This document shows positions 44,673-52,824 of a DNA stretch of 64,000 nucleotides, one piece after another; position 1 is the stretch's first letter, and each line of letters starts with the position of its first letter. Source of the DNA: Hymenobacter translucens (lineage in GTDB: Bacteria; Bacteroidota; Bacteroidia; Cytophagales; Hymenobacteraceae); NCBI RefSeq assembly GCF_020685205.1, contig NZ_JAJERB010000004.1:422486-486485 (forward strand), read 5' to 3'. Position numbers and translations under genes: made by a program. The notes beneath the pieces were generated by a model, which saw only the letters and a program-made list of their open reading frames with translations, was not told the DNA's origin and did no database searches.

Positions 44673-45794
44673 ATGCCACTGCTATTTCGCTTCTGCTATT
44701 TCAGCCTAGCCTTTTTCCTGCTTTTCAGTGGTTCCGCAGCCCGGGCCCAGCGTTTTGCCGCCATTGGCGACTACGGCCAGGCCGGGCCGGCCGAGCAGGA
44801 CGTGGCAACGCTGGTTAAAAGCTGGAACCCGGACTTTATCATCACCCTCGGCGACAACAACTACAACGTGGGCGACTCGTCTACCATCGACGCCAACGTG
44901 GGCCAGTACTACCACGAGTACATTGGCAACTACCGGGGGAAGTACGGCCCGGGGGCCGCTGAAAACCGCTTTTTCCCCTCGCTCGGCAACCACGATATGT
45001 ATACCCGCGACGGGGAAGCCTATCTGCGCTACTTCACCCTGCCCGGCAATGAGCGGTACTACGAGTTCGTGAAGGGCGACGTGCATTTCTTTGTGCTCAA
45101 CAGCTACGACTCCGAGCCTGACGGCATTAGCTCTACTTCCCGCCAGGCCCGGTGGCTGCAGCAGGAGCTGGCCGCTTCCCAGTCGCGCTGGAAGGTGGTG
45201 TACTTTCACCACGCCCCGTACTCCTCCGGTTCCCACGGCAGCACCACCACGATGCGCTGGCCTTTCCGGCAATGGGGCGCCTCAATGGTGCTGGCCGGCC
45301 ACGACCACCACTTCGAGCGGCTGCGGGTCGACGGGCTGCCGTACTACGTGAACGGCCTGGGCGGGAAAAGTCTGTACTGGCTGCGCCCCCGCCCGGTAAA
45401 GGGCAGTGAGGTGCTCTACAACGCCGACTATGGCGCAATGCTGCTGCAGGCTACCCCCGATAGTCTGACGGTGCAGTTCTACACCCGCACGGGCAAGCGG
45501 ATTGACTCGCACACCCTACTTCCGGGGCCGCCAAATGCAGCGGAGCTCTACCTGGTCGTGCCTAACCCGTTTCGCGAAACCACTACCGTGGAGTTTTCCC
45601 AGCCCGCATCTGGACCCGTGCAGCTGCGCGTGCTCGACGTGACGGGAAAGGTGGTAGCCCGGCTGTACGACGGCGAGCTAGGCGTGGGCAAGCACCAGAT
45701 TATCTGGGAGCGGGGCAGCCTCAGGGCGGGTGTGTACTACGTGCACCTCATCAGCGGCTCGACGACTCAGGTTGCCCGGGCGGTAGCGCAGTAA
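44673..45794 (+). CDS. Secreted metallophosphatase with T9SS type A sorting domain
   Basis: A 373-aa exported calcineurin-like phosphoesterase. The signal peptide ends near residue 26 (SAARAQ). All five metal motifs are present: AIGDYG (Asp33), TLGDNNYNVG, SLGNHD, YFHHAPY and LAGHDHHFER. This pattern is like tartrate-resistant/purple acid phosphatases. The last 80 residues are a type A T9SS sorting domain: ELYLVVPNPFRETTTVEFSQ, LRVLDVTGKVVARLYDG and LRAGVYYVHLISG. It is probably released or anchored at the cell surface to gain phosphate from phosphoesters. Gene order gives no further clue. Confidence 0.88.
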   Translation: MPLLFRFCYFSLAFFLLFSGSAARAQRFAAIGDYGQAGPAEQDVATLVKSWNPDFIITLGDNNYNVGDSSTIDANVGQYYHEYIGNYRGKYGPGAAENRFFPSLGNHDMYTRDGEAYLRYFTLPGNERYYEFVKGDVHFFVLNSYDSEPDGISSTSRQARWLQQELAASQSRWKVVYFHHAPYSSGSHGSTTTMRWPFRQWGASMVLAGHDHHFERLRVDGLPYYVNGLGGKSLYWLRPRPVKGSEVLYNADYGAMLLQATPDSLTVQFYTRTGKRIDSHTLLPGPPNAAELYLVVPNPFRETTTVEFSQPASGPVQLRVLDVTGKVVARLYDGELGVGKHQIIWERGSLRAGVYYVHLISGSTTQVARAVAQ

Positions 45795-45804
45795 GCTTTT
45801 TGTT

Positions 45805-45831
45805 AGACATAAGCTCTGAGTGCTTATGTCT
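45805..45831. terminator. Hairpin between convergent genes
   Basis: AGACATAAGC (45805-45814) pairs with GCTTATGTCT (45822-45831), loop TCTGAGT. It sits between the phosphatase gene and the convergent FAD-protein gene; no T-run. Confidence 0.6.
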
Positions 45832-45844
45832 CAACATCGAACTC

Positions 45845-47224
45845 TTAAAATAAGCCTTGGCCGAGGTACCGGGCCAGGTCCGCAGCCTGCTGGCGCAGCT
45901 CAGGCACGGCCGTAGATTCAAAGTAGGCTGGGCGGCGACTGGGGCCGAGAGTTGAGAAGATGGTAGAAGCCTCGCCCCGGGCGTTGATGAGGGCACCGTG
46001 CGCATCGGTTACCATGCCCAGTCGCAGGGAGTCGGAAACCAGCTGCCCGGTTTCGCGCAGCTCCCTTACCAGCGGGTCGGCAATGCGGCTGTAGTCGAGC
46101 AGGGGGCCGGTGCAGGTGATGATATGGCGGGCCGTGAGCCACTCGGTACGGGGCCCGCGGCTGATCTGCACGGCCAGGTAGCGGCTGCGGGGCAGAATCT
46201 GCCGCACCCGTCCGGCGCTCATCCGAATCTGTCCGGTGGTCAGCATATCCCGGATAATGCGGGCGTTCTGAGGCGGGCTCCGGTGGCGCAGCGTGGTCCA
46301 CAGGGAAGCCAGGTGGCGCAGGAACCGGGCCTGCTCGGCTTCGGGCCACGCCGCCCAGATCTGACCCAGGTGGGGGCGGAGGGAGTCGAGTACCGCCCGC
46401 CAGTTGACGCCCTGTTCCGCCGCTAGCCGCACTTCTTCCCGCAGCACCCGCACCACGGCCCCTATGTTGGTAAGGCCGGCCAGCTTGTCGGCGTAGAAGT
46501 CGGGGTAGTGGCTATGCACGCGGCTGTGCTCCATTGGCCACCGGCCGTGCCGGGACACCACTTTAATCGGGCCCTGGTGGCCGGTAGCCCGCAAACCCAG
46601 CAGCACGTCCACCGCCGTCAGGCCCGAGCCGATGAGCAGGATGGAGTCCTGGGCCTCGATGCTTTGCAGGGCGCCCGGGGCCCAAGGGTCGGGGTGGTAG
46701 GTGGGGTGAGCCAGGTACTCGGTGGCCGGACCCGCGGGCGGCGGGGGCGGAAAGTTGCCCAAAGCCAGCACTACGCGGTGGCTGCTGATTTCCCGGCCGT
46801 TCGCGAGGCGGACCGTGGCAGTCAGGCCGTCGGCATTGACGGTAGCTCCGACGGCAGACTGGTGGTGCCAGAAGAAGCGGACGCCATTGGCGGCCGGGGC
46901 GGCCAGCAGCCCGGCCGTCAGCTCGCGCAGGTAGTCGCCGTAGGTCTGGCGGCTGCAGAACTCGCAGGCGGGCAGCTGCTTTTCCCGCAGCCAAGAAGCA
47001 AAGTGGGCGGGCTCGTCGGGAAAGGCGCTCAGGTTTTGGGTGCGCACGTTGAGCAGGTACTCGGGGCGGGCCGCTGAGTACGCCAGTCCCGGGCCGGGGG
47101 CGGGGCGGGGCTCCACCAGGTGCACGTCGCACGCGTACGGGCCGCCAGGCAGGCGCGCCAGCTGCAGCGCCACCATCGACCCGGAAAACCCGCCGCCTAC
47201 AATCGTAATGGTTTGTCGCTGCAC
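45845..47224 (-). CDS. FAD/NAD(P)-binding protein (YdhS-like)
   Basis: A 459-aa flavoprotein with the dinucleotide motif TITIVGGGFSGSMVALQLAR at the N-terminus, the family segment GLAYSAARPEYLLNVRTQNL, QTYGDYLRE, and a second Gly-rich motif SILLIGSGLTAVDVLLGLRA. Bacterial members of the FAD-NAD(P)-binding (NAD_binding_9) family have unknown substrates; some act in siderophore or amino-acid chemistry. It starts at GTG 47224 directly before the dinucleotide fold. It is single on the minus strand. Confidence 0.82.
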   Translation of the reverse strand: MQRQTITIVGGGFSGSMVALQLARLPGGPYACDVHLVEPRPAPGPGLAYSAARPEYLLNVRTQNLSAFPDEPAHFASWLREKQLPACEFCSRQTYGDYLRELTAGLLAAPAANGVRFFWHHQSAVGATVNADGLTATVRLANGREISSHRVVLALGNFPPPPPAGPATEYLAHPTYHPDPWAPGALQSIEAQDSILLIGSGLTAVDVLLGLRATGHQGPIKVVSRHGRWPMEHSRVHSHYPDFYADKLAGLTNIGAVVRVLREEVRLAAEQGVNWRAVLDSLRPHLGQIWAAWPEAEQARFLRHLASLWTTLRHRSPPQNARIIRDMLTTGQIRMSAGRVRQILPRSRYLAVQISRGPRTEWLTARHIITCTGPLLDYSRIADPLVRELRETGQLVSDSLRLGMVTDAHGALINARGEASTIFSTLGPSRRPAYFESTAVPELRQQAADLARYLGQGLF

Positions 47225-47318
47225 CGTGGTGGAAGTGTGTTGTACCCTGAACGAGCCCCTAAGTAAAGCAGGATTGGCAGAACGTGGCCCTGCTTGCGCC
47301 GTGGCCTACAAACGGCAA

Positions 47319-47347
47319 GCCCGGCCGTGGGGTTAGTACGGCCGGGC
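47319..47347 (-). terminator. Intrinsic hairpin after hldD
   Basis: GCCCGGCCGT (47319-47328) pairs with ACGGCCGGGC (47338-47347), about 40 bp past the hldD stop on the minus strand. T-rich flank is weak. Confidence 0.6.
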
Positions 47348-47388
47348 AGCAGTGAGCCGGTTTTGGCTACAAAAGGCGTGGAATAGGT

Positions 47389-48354
47389 TTAATAGTAGCT
47401 GCCGCTCACCAGATAGTTCTGCACGTAGTCCCGGATTCCATCCTCCAGCCGCGTGAACGGCTGCTCGTAACCGATGGTGCGCAGCTTTTGCATGTCGGCC
47501 TGGGTGTAGTACTGGTAGGTGTCGCGGATGTCCTCGGGGGTGTCCTTGAAGGTGATGTCGGCGGTACGGCCCAGGGCCTCAAACGTGTTCAGGGCCAAAT
47601 CCAGGAAGGTGCGGGCCTCGCCCGAGCCCAGGTTGTAGATGCCGGAGTTCTGGCGGTGGCGCATCAGAAAGTAGCATACTTCGGCCACATCCTTCACGTA
47701 CACGAAGTCACGCATCTGCCCGCCGTCAGTGTAGTCGGGATTGTGGGAGCGGAACAGCTCCATCGAGCCGGTGCGCTGAATCTGCTGGAAAGCGTGAAAT
47801 ATCACCGAGGCCATCCGGCCCTTGTGGTACTCGTTGGGGCCGTACACGTTGAAGAACTTCAGCCCGGCCCAGAAGAACGGCTTTTCCTCCTGCTGGATGG
47901 CCCAGTTGTCGAAGTCGTTCTTGGAGTCGCCGTACGGATTGAGCGGGCGCAGCAAGGGCAGAATAGACTCATCGTCCACGTAGCCCAGGGAGCCGGAGCC
48001 GTAGGTGGCCGCCGAGGAGGCATACACCAACGGCAGCTGGTAGCGGCAGCAGGCCTGCCACATCTGCTTGGAATAGTCGAGGTTGAGCAGGTTGAAGATT
48101 TCCACGCTCTTTTCGGTGGTGTCGGTGCGGGCGCCGAGGTGGAAGATGAACTCAACCTCCTCGTGGTGCTGGTCGAGCCAGTCGAAAAACTCGTTGCGGT
48201 CCACGTACTCCCGGAGGCGCTTGCCCTTCAGGTTGGCCAGCTTCCGCTCGACCGTGAAATTGTCTACCACCACGATGTCGTTGAAGTTGGCGGCGTTGAG
48301 ACGGGTAACAAGGCCACTGGCAATAAAGCCGGCGGCTCCGGTGACGACTATCAT
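47389..48354 (-). CDS. hldD: ADP-L-glycero-D-manno-heptose-6-epimerase
   Basis: A 321-aa short-chain dehydrogenase/reductase-type epimerase. The NADP site is MIVVTGAAGFIASGLVTRLN, followed by VVVDNFT; the catalytic Ser/Tyr/Lys are in YASSAATYGSG and YGDSKNDFDNW. Family-specific segments FKFFNVYGPNEYHKGRMASV-like and GGQMRDFVYVKDVAEV are present. It converts ADP-D-glycero- to ADP-L-glycero-manno-heptose for the LPS core. The other heptose genes are not in the window. Start 48354 directly precedes the Rossmann strand. Confidence 0.9.
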   Translation of the reverse strand: MIVVTGAAGFIASGLVTRLNAANFNDIVVVDNFTVERKLANLKGKRLREYVDRNEFFDWLDQHHEEVEFIFHLGARTDTTEKSVEIFNLLNLDYSKQMWQACCRYQLPLVYASSAATYGSGSLGYVDDESILPLLRPLNPYGDSKNDFDNWAIQQEEKPFFWAGLKFFNVYGPNEYHKGRMASVIFHAFQQIQRTGSMELFRSHNPDYTDGGQMRDFVYVKDVAEVCYFLMRHRQNSGIYNLGSGEARTFLDLALNTFEALGRTADITFKDTPEDIRDTYQYYTQADMQKLRTIGYEQPFTRLEDGIRDYVQNYLVSGSYY

Positions 48355-48404
48355 AGGAGGTGGTATTTCAGGTTTTCAGGAGCGCGAATTACTAAAGCTA
48401 GCCG

Positions 48405-48602
48405 CTAGAAGTTAGCTCCCCTCCTCAGATGATGTTGCGCATCAAGCAAGGAGGGGCCGGGGGTAGTTGATACTCGTTGAATGATTGTTAGAGCTAGAAT
48501 TAAATCTATAAGTCGTTCAACGCCGGTAAACCACCCCGCCCTTCGGGCACCCCTCCTTGCTTGATGCGCAACATCATCTGAGGAGGGAAACTAGCTTCTA
48601 AC
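48405..48602. mobile_element. 198-bp inverted-repeat element (MITE/REP-like)
   Basis: Perfect 38-bp inverted arms (48419-48456 and 48550-48587) with imperfect extensions TAGAAGTTAGCTCC and GGAAACTAGCTTCTA outside and GGGGGTAGTTGA/ACCACCCC-like sequence inside. The arms contain CCCTCCTCAGATGATG and CAAGCAAGGAGGGG. It encodes no protein and fills the gap between hldD and the btuF-like gene. No clear target-site duplication was seen. Confidence 0.75.
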
Positions 48603-48685
48603 CCGCTCTTGAGCTTGGGTTGGGCAATAGGCTACGGGTCCAAAAGTAGAGAAAAACCCTGCTACTGCCTTTTGCCGGCGGCCGT

Positions 48686-48693
48686 TACCTTTG
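48686..48693 (+). promoter_or_regulatory. -7 element directly before the btuF-like start
   Basis: TACCTTTG is an exact TAnnTTTG and ends 3 nt before the ATG at 48697, so the transcript would be leaderless. A TTTG lies only 11 bp upstream, too close for a standard -33 element. Confidence 0.45.
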
Positions 48694-48696
48694 CCT

Positions 48697-49614
48697 ATGC
48701 TTTCATCTGCCCTGCGGCGGCTCGGCGGGCTGGCCCTGCTGGCTTTGCTGGCCGCCTGCCACGCCGACCCGCCCCCCGCCACCGACCAGCCCGCTGCCCG
48801 CCGCACGCTCACCGACGACCTGGGCCGTAAGCTGAACGTGGTGAGCACGCCGCGCCGGATTATGGCGCTGGCTCCGTCGATGACCGAGATGCTGTACGCC
48901 GTGGCCGACACCGCCACCATCGTGGGTCGCACCCAGGTCTGCGACTTTCCGGCCGCGGCCCTGCGCAAGCCCGTCGTGAACAGCTACCCGCTGGATCTGG
49001 AAGGACTGGTGAAGCTTCATCCCGACATCGTCTTCACCACCGACGGCATCACCTCCCTCGACGACGCGGCCCGCCTGCAGCAGCTCGGCATTCCGGTGTA
49101 CTACCAGAAGTACGACCAGGTGGCCGACGTGCTGCGCGGACTAACCGATCTGGGTCGGATTCTGGGGCGGACTGAGCAGGCCCGCCGCGTCACGGATTCG
49201 CTCGGGACGGCGCTGAAGGCGGTTCAGCAGCTGCCTAAGTCTGGCAAAGGTCCGGCGGTGCTCGCCATCACCTGGCAGGACCCGATTTACGTCTACGGGC
49301 AGAACACGCTGTTTACCGACAAGATCAGCCTGGCCGGGGGGCGGAATGCGGTGGTCGAAAAGTTTGCCCAGCCCTACCCTGCCCTCACCCGGGAGTATAT
49401 TCTCCAGCTCAACCCCGACGTGCTCATCGGCGGCTCGTTCGGCAAGCTGGACAGCACCTTTTTCCGTAAATACCCCGAGCTGCGGCAAATCAAAGCCTAT
49501 AAAGCGCGCCGGGTCTACGGCATTACCGGCGACCTGATGGAGCGGCCCGGCCCGCGGGTGGTGGAATCGGTGCGGGAGCTGCACCGGCTGATCGGGGCCC
49601 CGCCCGCCCCATGA
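48697..49614 (+). CDS. BtuF-like substrate-binding lipoprotein
   Basis: A 305-aa lipoprotein: signal ending LLALLAAC with Cys21. The helical-backbone metal/cobalamin-type binding fold is shown by TLTDDLGRKLNVVSTPRRIM, ALAPSMTEMLYAVADTATIV and LKLHPDIVFTT-like segments, typical of BtuF and FhuD. The next gene is a BtuC-like permease overlapping by 4 bp, so this is an importer for vitamin B12 or an iron chelate. The exact ligand cannot be told. TTG 48691 is rejected because it is part of the promoter element. Confidence 0.85.
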   Translation: MLSSALRRLGGLALLALLAACHADPPPATDQPAARRTLTDDLGRKLNVVSTPRRIMALAPSMTEMLYAVADTATIVGRTQVCDFPAAALRKPVVNSYPLDLEGLVKLHPDIVFTTDGITSLDDAARLQQLGIPVYYQKYDQVADVLRGLTDLGRILGRTEQARRVTDSLGTALKAVQQLPKSGKGPAVLAITWQDPIYVYGQNTLFTDKISLAGGRNAVVEKFAQPYPALTREYILQLNPDVLIGGSFGKLDSTFFRKYPELRQIKAYKARRVYGITGDLMERPGPRVVESVRELHRLIGAPPAP

Positions 49615-50612
49615 GGCGCCGGCCCGGTCCCTGGATTCTGGCTTCCCTGCTGCTCCTGCTGGTGCTGCTGGTCGTGGGCCTGCGGGTAGGCTCCTTCGCG
49701 CTCGACTATGCCTTTATCGGCCGCACCCTGCTGCACTACGACCCTTCCGACCCGGCCCAGCTCGTGCTGGTGCAGCTGCGCCTGCCCCGCCTGCTGCTGG
49801 CGCTGCTGGCCGGGGCCGGGCTGGCGGTGAGCGGCTACCTGATGCAGGCCATGGTCAACAACGCCCTGGCCGACCCCTACCTGCTCGGCACAGCCTCGGG
49901 CGCTTCGCTGGGCGCCATTCTGTGCTTTGCCCTGCTGCCCGACGTGATGCTGCACGGCTTGTACCTGCCGCCAATAGCGGCGCTGGCCGGGGCGCTGGGC
50001 ACCACGCTCGTGGTAGTGGCGCTGGGCACCCGGCAGGGGCGGATCATTCCGGCTCAGCTCTTGCTGGCCGGGGTAGCCCTCAGCTCCCTGACTACCTCCA
50101 TCGGCGGGCTGCTCACCTTTCTGTCTACCTCCGAGGGCAAGCTGCGCACGGTCGTGTTCTGGGCGATGGGCAGCTTTGAGCGGGCCGGCTGGGACCTGCT
50201 GCCTTACCCGGCCGCGGCCCTGGCGCTGGCCCTGCTGCTGTTTGGGTTTCTGCAAAAAGATTTGTCCATCCTGCTGCTGGGGGAGGAGCGGGCTCAGGCC
50301 CTGGGCGTCGACGTGGCCCGCACCCGCTGGATTCTGGTGCTGACGGCCTCGGCGCTGACGGGCTGCGTGGTGGCGCTGTGCGGGCCCATCGGCTTTGTGG
50401 GGCTGATGGTGCCGCACCTCACCCGCTGGCTGCTGGGCGTCACGGGCCGGATGAACCTGCTGTTCTGCGCCCTGCTCGGCGGCAACTTTCTACTGGCCTG
50501 CGACCTGCTGGCCCGGGTGCTGTATCCGCCGGCCGGTTTGCCGGTGGGGCTGATTACGGCCCTGTTCGGCGTACCGTTCTTCGTATATTTGCTGCGGCGA
50601 AAAGGGTCTTAG
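49611..50612 (+). CDS. FecCD/BtuC-family ABC permease
   Basis: A 333-aa integral membrane protein with about ten helices. Family motifs: RLPRLLLALLAGAGLAVSGY near the N-terminus, NALADPYLLGTASGASLGAI, GPIGFVGLMVPHLTRWLLG (cytoplasmic coupling loop) and the C-terminal LPVGLITALFGVPFFVYLL. It overlaps the BtuF-like gene by 4 bp (ATGA), which means coupled translation. No ATPase (BtuD) gene follows; the next gene is a PTPS-family enzyme, so the ATPase must be elsewhere. Confidence 0.9.
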   Translation: MRRRPGPWILASLLLLLVLLVVGLRVGSFALDYAFIGRTLLHYDPSDPAQLVLVQLRLPRLLLALLAGAGLAVSGYLMQAMVNNALADPYLLGTASGASLGAILCFALLPDVMLHGLYLPPIAALAGALGTTLVVVALGTRQGRIIPAQLLLAGVALSSLTTSIGGLLTFLSTSEGKLRTVVFWAMGSFERAGWDLLPYPAAALALALLLFGFLQKDLSILLLGEERAQALGVDVARTRWILVLTASALTGCVVALCGPIGFVGLMVPHLTRWLLGVTGRMNLLFCALLGGNFLLACDLLARVLYPPAGLPVGLITALFGVPFFVYLLRRKGS

Positions 50613-50738
50613 CGTCTTGGTTGTTGGAGCCTTGGATGATGTTCAGCAGTGTTTGTACTAAACATTCTTGATTCAAACACGAAACCAAACATCTGTTATC
50701 CAAGACCCTAAGACCCCAAAAATCCAACACCTCAACGA
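50604..50738. repeat. Mirrored quasi-repeat hairpin spacer
   Basis: GGTCTTAGCGTCTTGG (about 50605-50620) pairs with CCAAGACCCTAAGACC (about 50700-50715) with one mismatch; inner GTGTTTG/CAAACAC arms add a second stem. The left arm overlaps the stop codon of the permease gene. Confidence 0.5.
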
Positions 50739-51155
50739 ATGATTTACGTCAGCCGGCAGGAGCACTTCAACGCCGCTCATAAGCTGCACAACCCCGCCTG
50801 GACCGATGAGCGCAACCGCGAGGTATTCGGTCCGTGCGCCAATACCAACTGGCACGGCCACAACTACGACCTGATCGTGACGGTGAAAGGCCAGCCCAAT
50901 CCCGAAACCGGCTTTGTGGTCGACCTGAAGGCACTGTCCACGCTTATCCGCCGCCACATCACCGACCAGGTCGACCATAAGAACCTTAATCTCGACGTGC
51001 CCTTCATGGCCGGCAAAATGGCCAGCACCGAAAATCTGGTGGTGGCTTTCTGGGAAATCCTGGAGCGCGAGCTGCCTGGCATCACCACCGCCCGGCTCCA
51101 CTGCATCAAGCTCTACGAAACGCCCCGCAACTTTGTGGAGTACTACGGTTCGTAG
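50739..51155 (+). CDS. 6-pyruvoyl/6-carboxy-tetrahydropterin synthase family (QueD-like)
   Basis: A 138-aa T-fold enzyme acting on dihydroneopterin triphosphate. Zinc ligands are His14, His39 and His41 (SRQEHFNAAHKL and NWHGHNYD). The catalytic Cys33 is spaced C-x5-HGH, as in eukaryotic PTPS (PTPS-I/II pattern), not C-x3-HGH as in E. coli QueD. This favours a pyruvoyl-tetrahydropterin or mixed activity; queuosine synthesis remains possible since no other queuosine genes are here. Conserved VDHKNLN and LYETPRNFVEYYG segments complete the fold. ATG 50739 fits the family N-terminus. Confidence 0.82.
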   Translation: MIYVSRQEHFNAAHKLHNPAWTDERNREVFGPCANTNWHGHNYDLIVTVKGQPNPETGFVVDLKALSTLIRRHITDQVDHKNLNLDVPFMAGKMASTENLVVAFWEILERELPGITTARLHCIKLYETPRNFVEYYGS

Positions 51156-51278
51156 TTAATTAAGAATTAGGAATTAGGAATTAAGAATGGATGCGCGGAC
51201 GCCTGATTTCCGCAGAATCGGTTCCTGATTGTTAAGCCTCCCGATTCTTAATTCCTAATTCTTAATTCTTAATTGAAG
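51156..51278. repeat. Mirrored quasi-repeat hairpin spacer (best example)
   Basis: A 31-bp left arm (51158-51188, AATTAAGAATTAGGAATTAG-type units) pairs with a 31-bp right arm (51244-51274) with one mismatch, around a 55-nt loop. Each arm is itself a tandem run of 7-bp AATTAAG/AATTAGG units. The right arm ends 4 bp before the lpxB ATG. Confidence 0.75.
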
Positions 51279-52391
51279 ATGAAATACTACCTGATTGCCG
51301 GGGAGCGGTCCGGCGACCTGCACGCTTCCCACCTCATGCGGGAGCTTCGTCAGCAGGACCCGGCAGCTGAGTTCCGCTTCTGGGGCGGCGACTTTATGCA
51401 GGCCCAGGGCGGCGAGCTGGTGCGCCACTATCAGGAGATGTCCATCATGGGCTTCTGGGAGGCGGCCACCAGTGTGCTCAAGTTCCGCGGCTACCTCCGG
51501 GAGTGTGAGCGGGATATGGTGGCCTACAAGCCCGACGTAGTGATTCTGGTGGATTACGCCGGCTTCAACATGCGGGTAGCCGCGTTTGCCAAGCAGCTCG
51601 GCATCAAGGTCTTCTACTACATCTCGCCGAAAATATGGGCCTGGAACCAAAGCCGGGTGCATAAGATCAAGGCCGTTGTAGATCGGATGTTCGTGATTCT
51701 GCCCTTCGAGTCGGAGTTCTATGGCAAGTTCGACTACAAGGTCGACTACATCGGCAACCCTACCGTGGACGCGGTGGCCGAACACGTGCCCACCAATGAC
51801 TTCCGGGAGCGAAACCAGATTCCGCTCGACAAGCCCATCATTGCGGTGCTGCCGGGGTCGCGCAAGCAGGAGATTGAGGAAATCCTCTACGTGATGCTGT
51901 CTATCCTGCCGCCTTTCCTGAACTACCAGTTCGTTATTGCGGCCGTGGGCAACCTCGACCCCGGCTACTACCGCAACTTCCAGCGGGGCCAGAACATCAG
52001 CATCGTCTTCGACCAGACCTACGACCTGCTTCACCACGCCGATGTGGCCATGGTTACCTCCGGCACCGCCACGCTGGAAACGGCCCTGCTCGACGTGCCC
52101 CAGGTGGTGTGCTACCGCACCAGCGCCGTGTCGTATGCCATTGGCAAGGCGGTCATCAAGGTGCCGTTTATTTCCCTGGTGAATCTGATTGCCGGCCGCG
52201 AAGTCGTAAAGGAGCTGATTCAGGGCGAATTCACGGCCCGCAACCTGGTGCAGGAACTTAAAAAGCTCACCGAAGACCCCGCCTACATAAGCCACCAGAA
52301 AGCCGGCTACGCCGAGCTGCGCGAAAAGCTTGGTCGCCATAACGCCGCCCGCAAAGCTGCCGAACTGATGGTAGGATATCTGAAAAAGTAG
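51279..52391 (+). CDS. lpxB: Lipid-A-disaccharide synthase
   Basis: A 370-aa GT19 glycosyltransferase that joins UDP-2,3-diacylglucosamine and lipid X into the lipid A disaccharide at the inner membrane. Hallmarks: MKYYLIAGERSGDLHASHLM at the N-terminus, VILVDYAGFNMRVAAFAKQL, FYYISPKIWAWNQSRVHKIK, DYIGNPTVDAV, AVLPGSRKQEIEEIL and MVTSGTATLETALLDVPQVV. Length is normal. ATG 51279 is preferred over TTG 51273, which sits in the hairpin arm. It is single here; other lpx genes are outside the window. Confidence 0.95.
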   Translation: MKYYLIAGERSGDLHASHLMRELRQQDPAAEFRFWGGDFMQAQGGELVRHYQEMSIMGFWEAATSVLKFRGYLRECERDMVAYKPDVVILVDYAGFNMRVAAFAKQLGIKVFYYISPKIWAWNQSRVHKIKAVVDRMFVILPFESEFYGKFDYKVDYIGNPTVDAVAEHVPTNDFRERNQIPLDKPIIAVLPGSRKQEIEEILYVMLSILPPFLNYQFVIAAVGNLDPGYYRNFQRGQNISIVFDQTYDLLHHADVAMVTSGTATLETALLDVPQVVCYRTSAVSYAIGKAVIKVPFISLVNLIAGREVVKELIQGEFTARNLVQELKKLTEDPAYISHQKAGYAELREKLGRHNAARKAAELMVGYLKK

Positions 52392-52421
52392 GGCACTTCC
52401 CTATACAGCCGTTTGCTTACC

Positions 52422-52459
52422 CGGCCTTCCTTTCGCGCTCTGGGGCGGGAGGAAGGCCG
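52422..52459 (+). terminator. Hairpin after lpxB
   Basis: CGGCCTTCC (52422-52430) pairs with GGAAGGCCG (52451-52459), followed by TTTGC. A short CTTCCCTATACAG motif precedes it. It is the likely end of the lpxB transcript. Confidence 0.6.
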
Positions 52460-52824
52460 TTTGCATGTCAGCCCGGTGCCGGGTGGGCAAGACCGGCTAT
52501 GGTCACCGGAGTTGCGTTTCGGCTGGCCAGCTTAAGTATAGTACAATTGCAGACCCAGCAGAAGGCGTTCATTCAGCGTGGTTGCCATATACATTCTGCT
52601 CAGCGGGGAGGTAAGACAGGGGAAGGTAGAATTTAATTAGGTAAAGTTTTATCCAATTTTATTGTTGATGTAATCAGTTGATAAAAAGAGTGTTGAAAAA
52701 TTTTTAACGTAAAATTCAGGAATATTTTGGGAAAGGCTCGTATGAGGGCCGGTGGAGTTGGCATCTGATTTGGAAGCGCCGCTTCCCGCTTTACCACCTA
52801 AGTCAAATTCACTTTCCCACTAAT
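52460..52824. other. AT-rich upstream region of the duplicated-repeat gene
   Basis: The stretch 52620-52735 is markedly AT-rich compared with its surroundings and should hold the promoter of the gene at 52825. TATTTTGG near 52724 is close to TAnnTTTG, but no well-spaced TTG was found. No ORF is supported. Confidence 0.4.
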
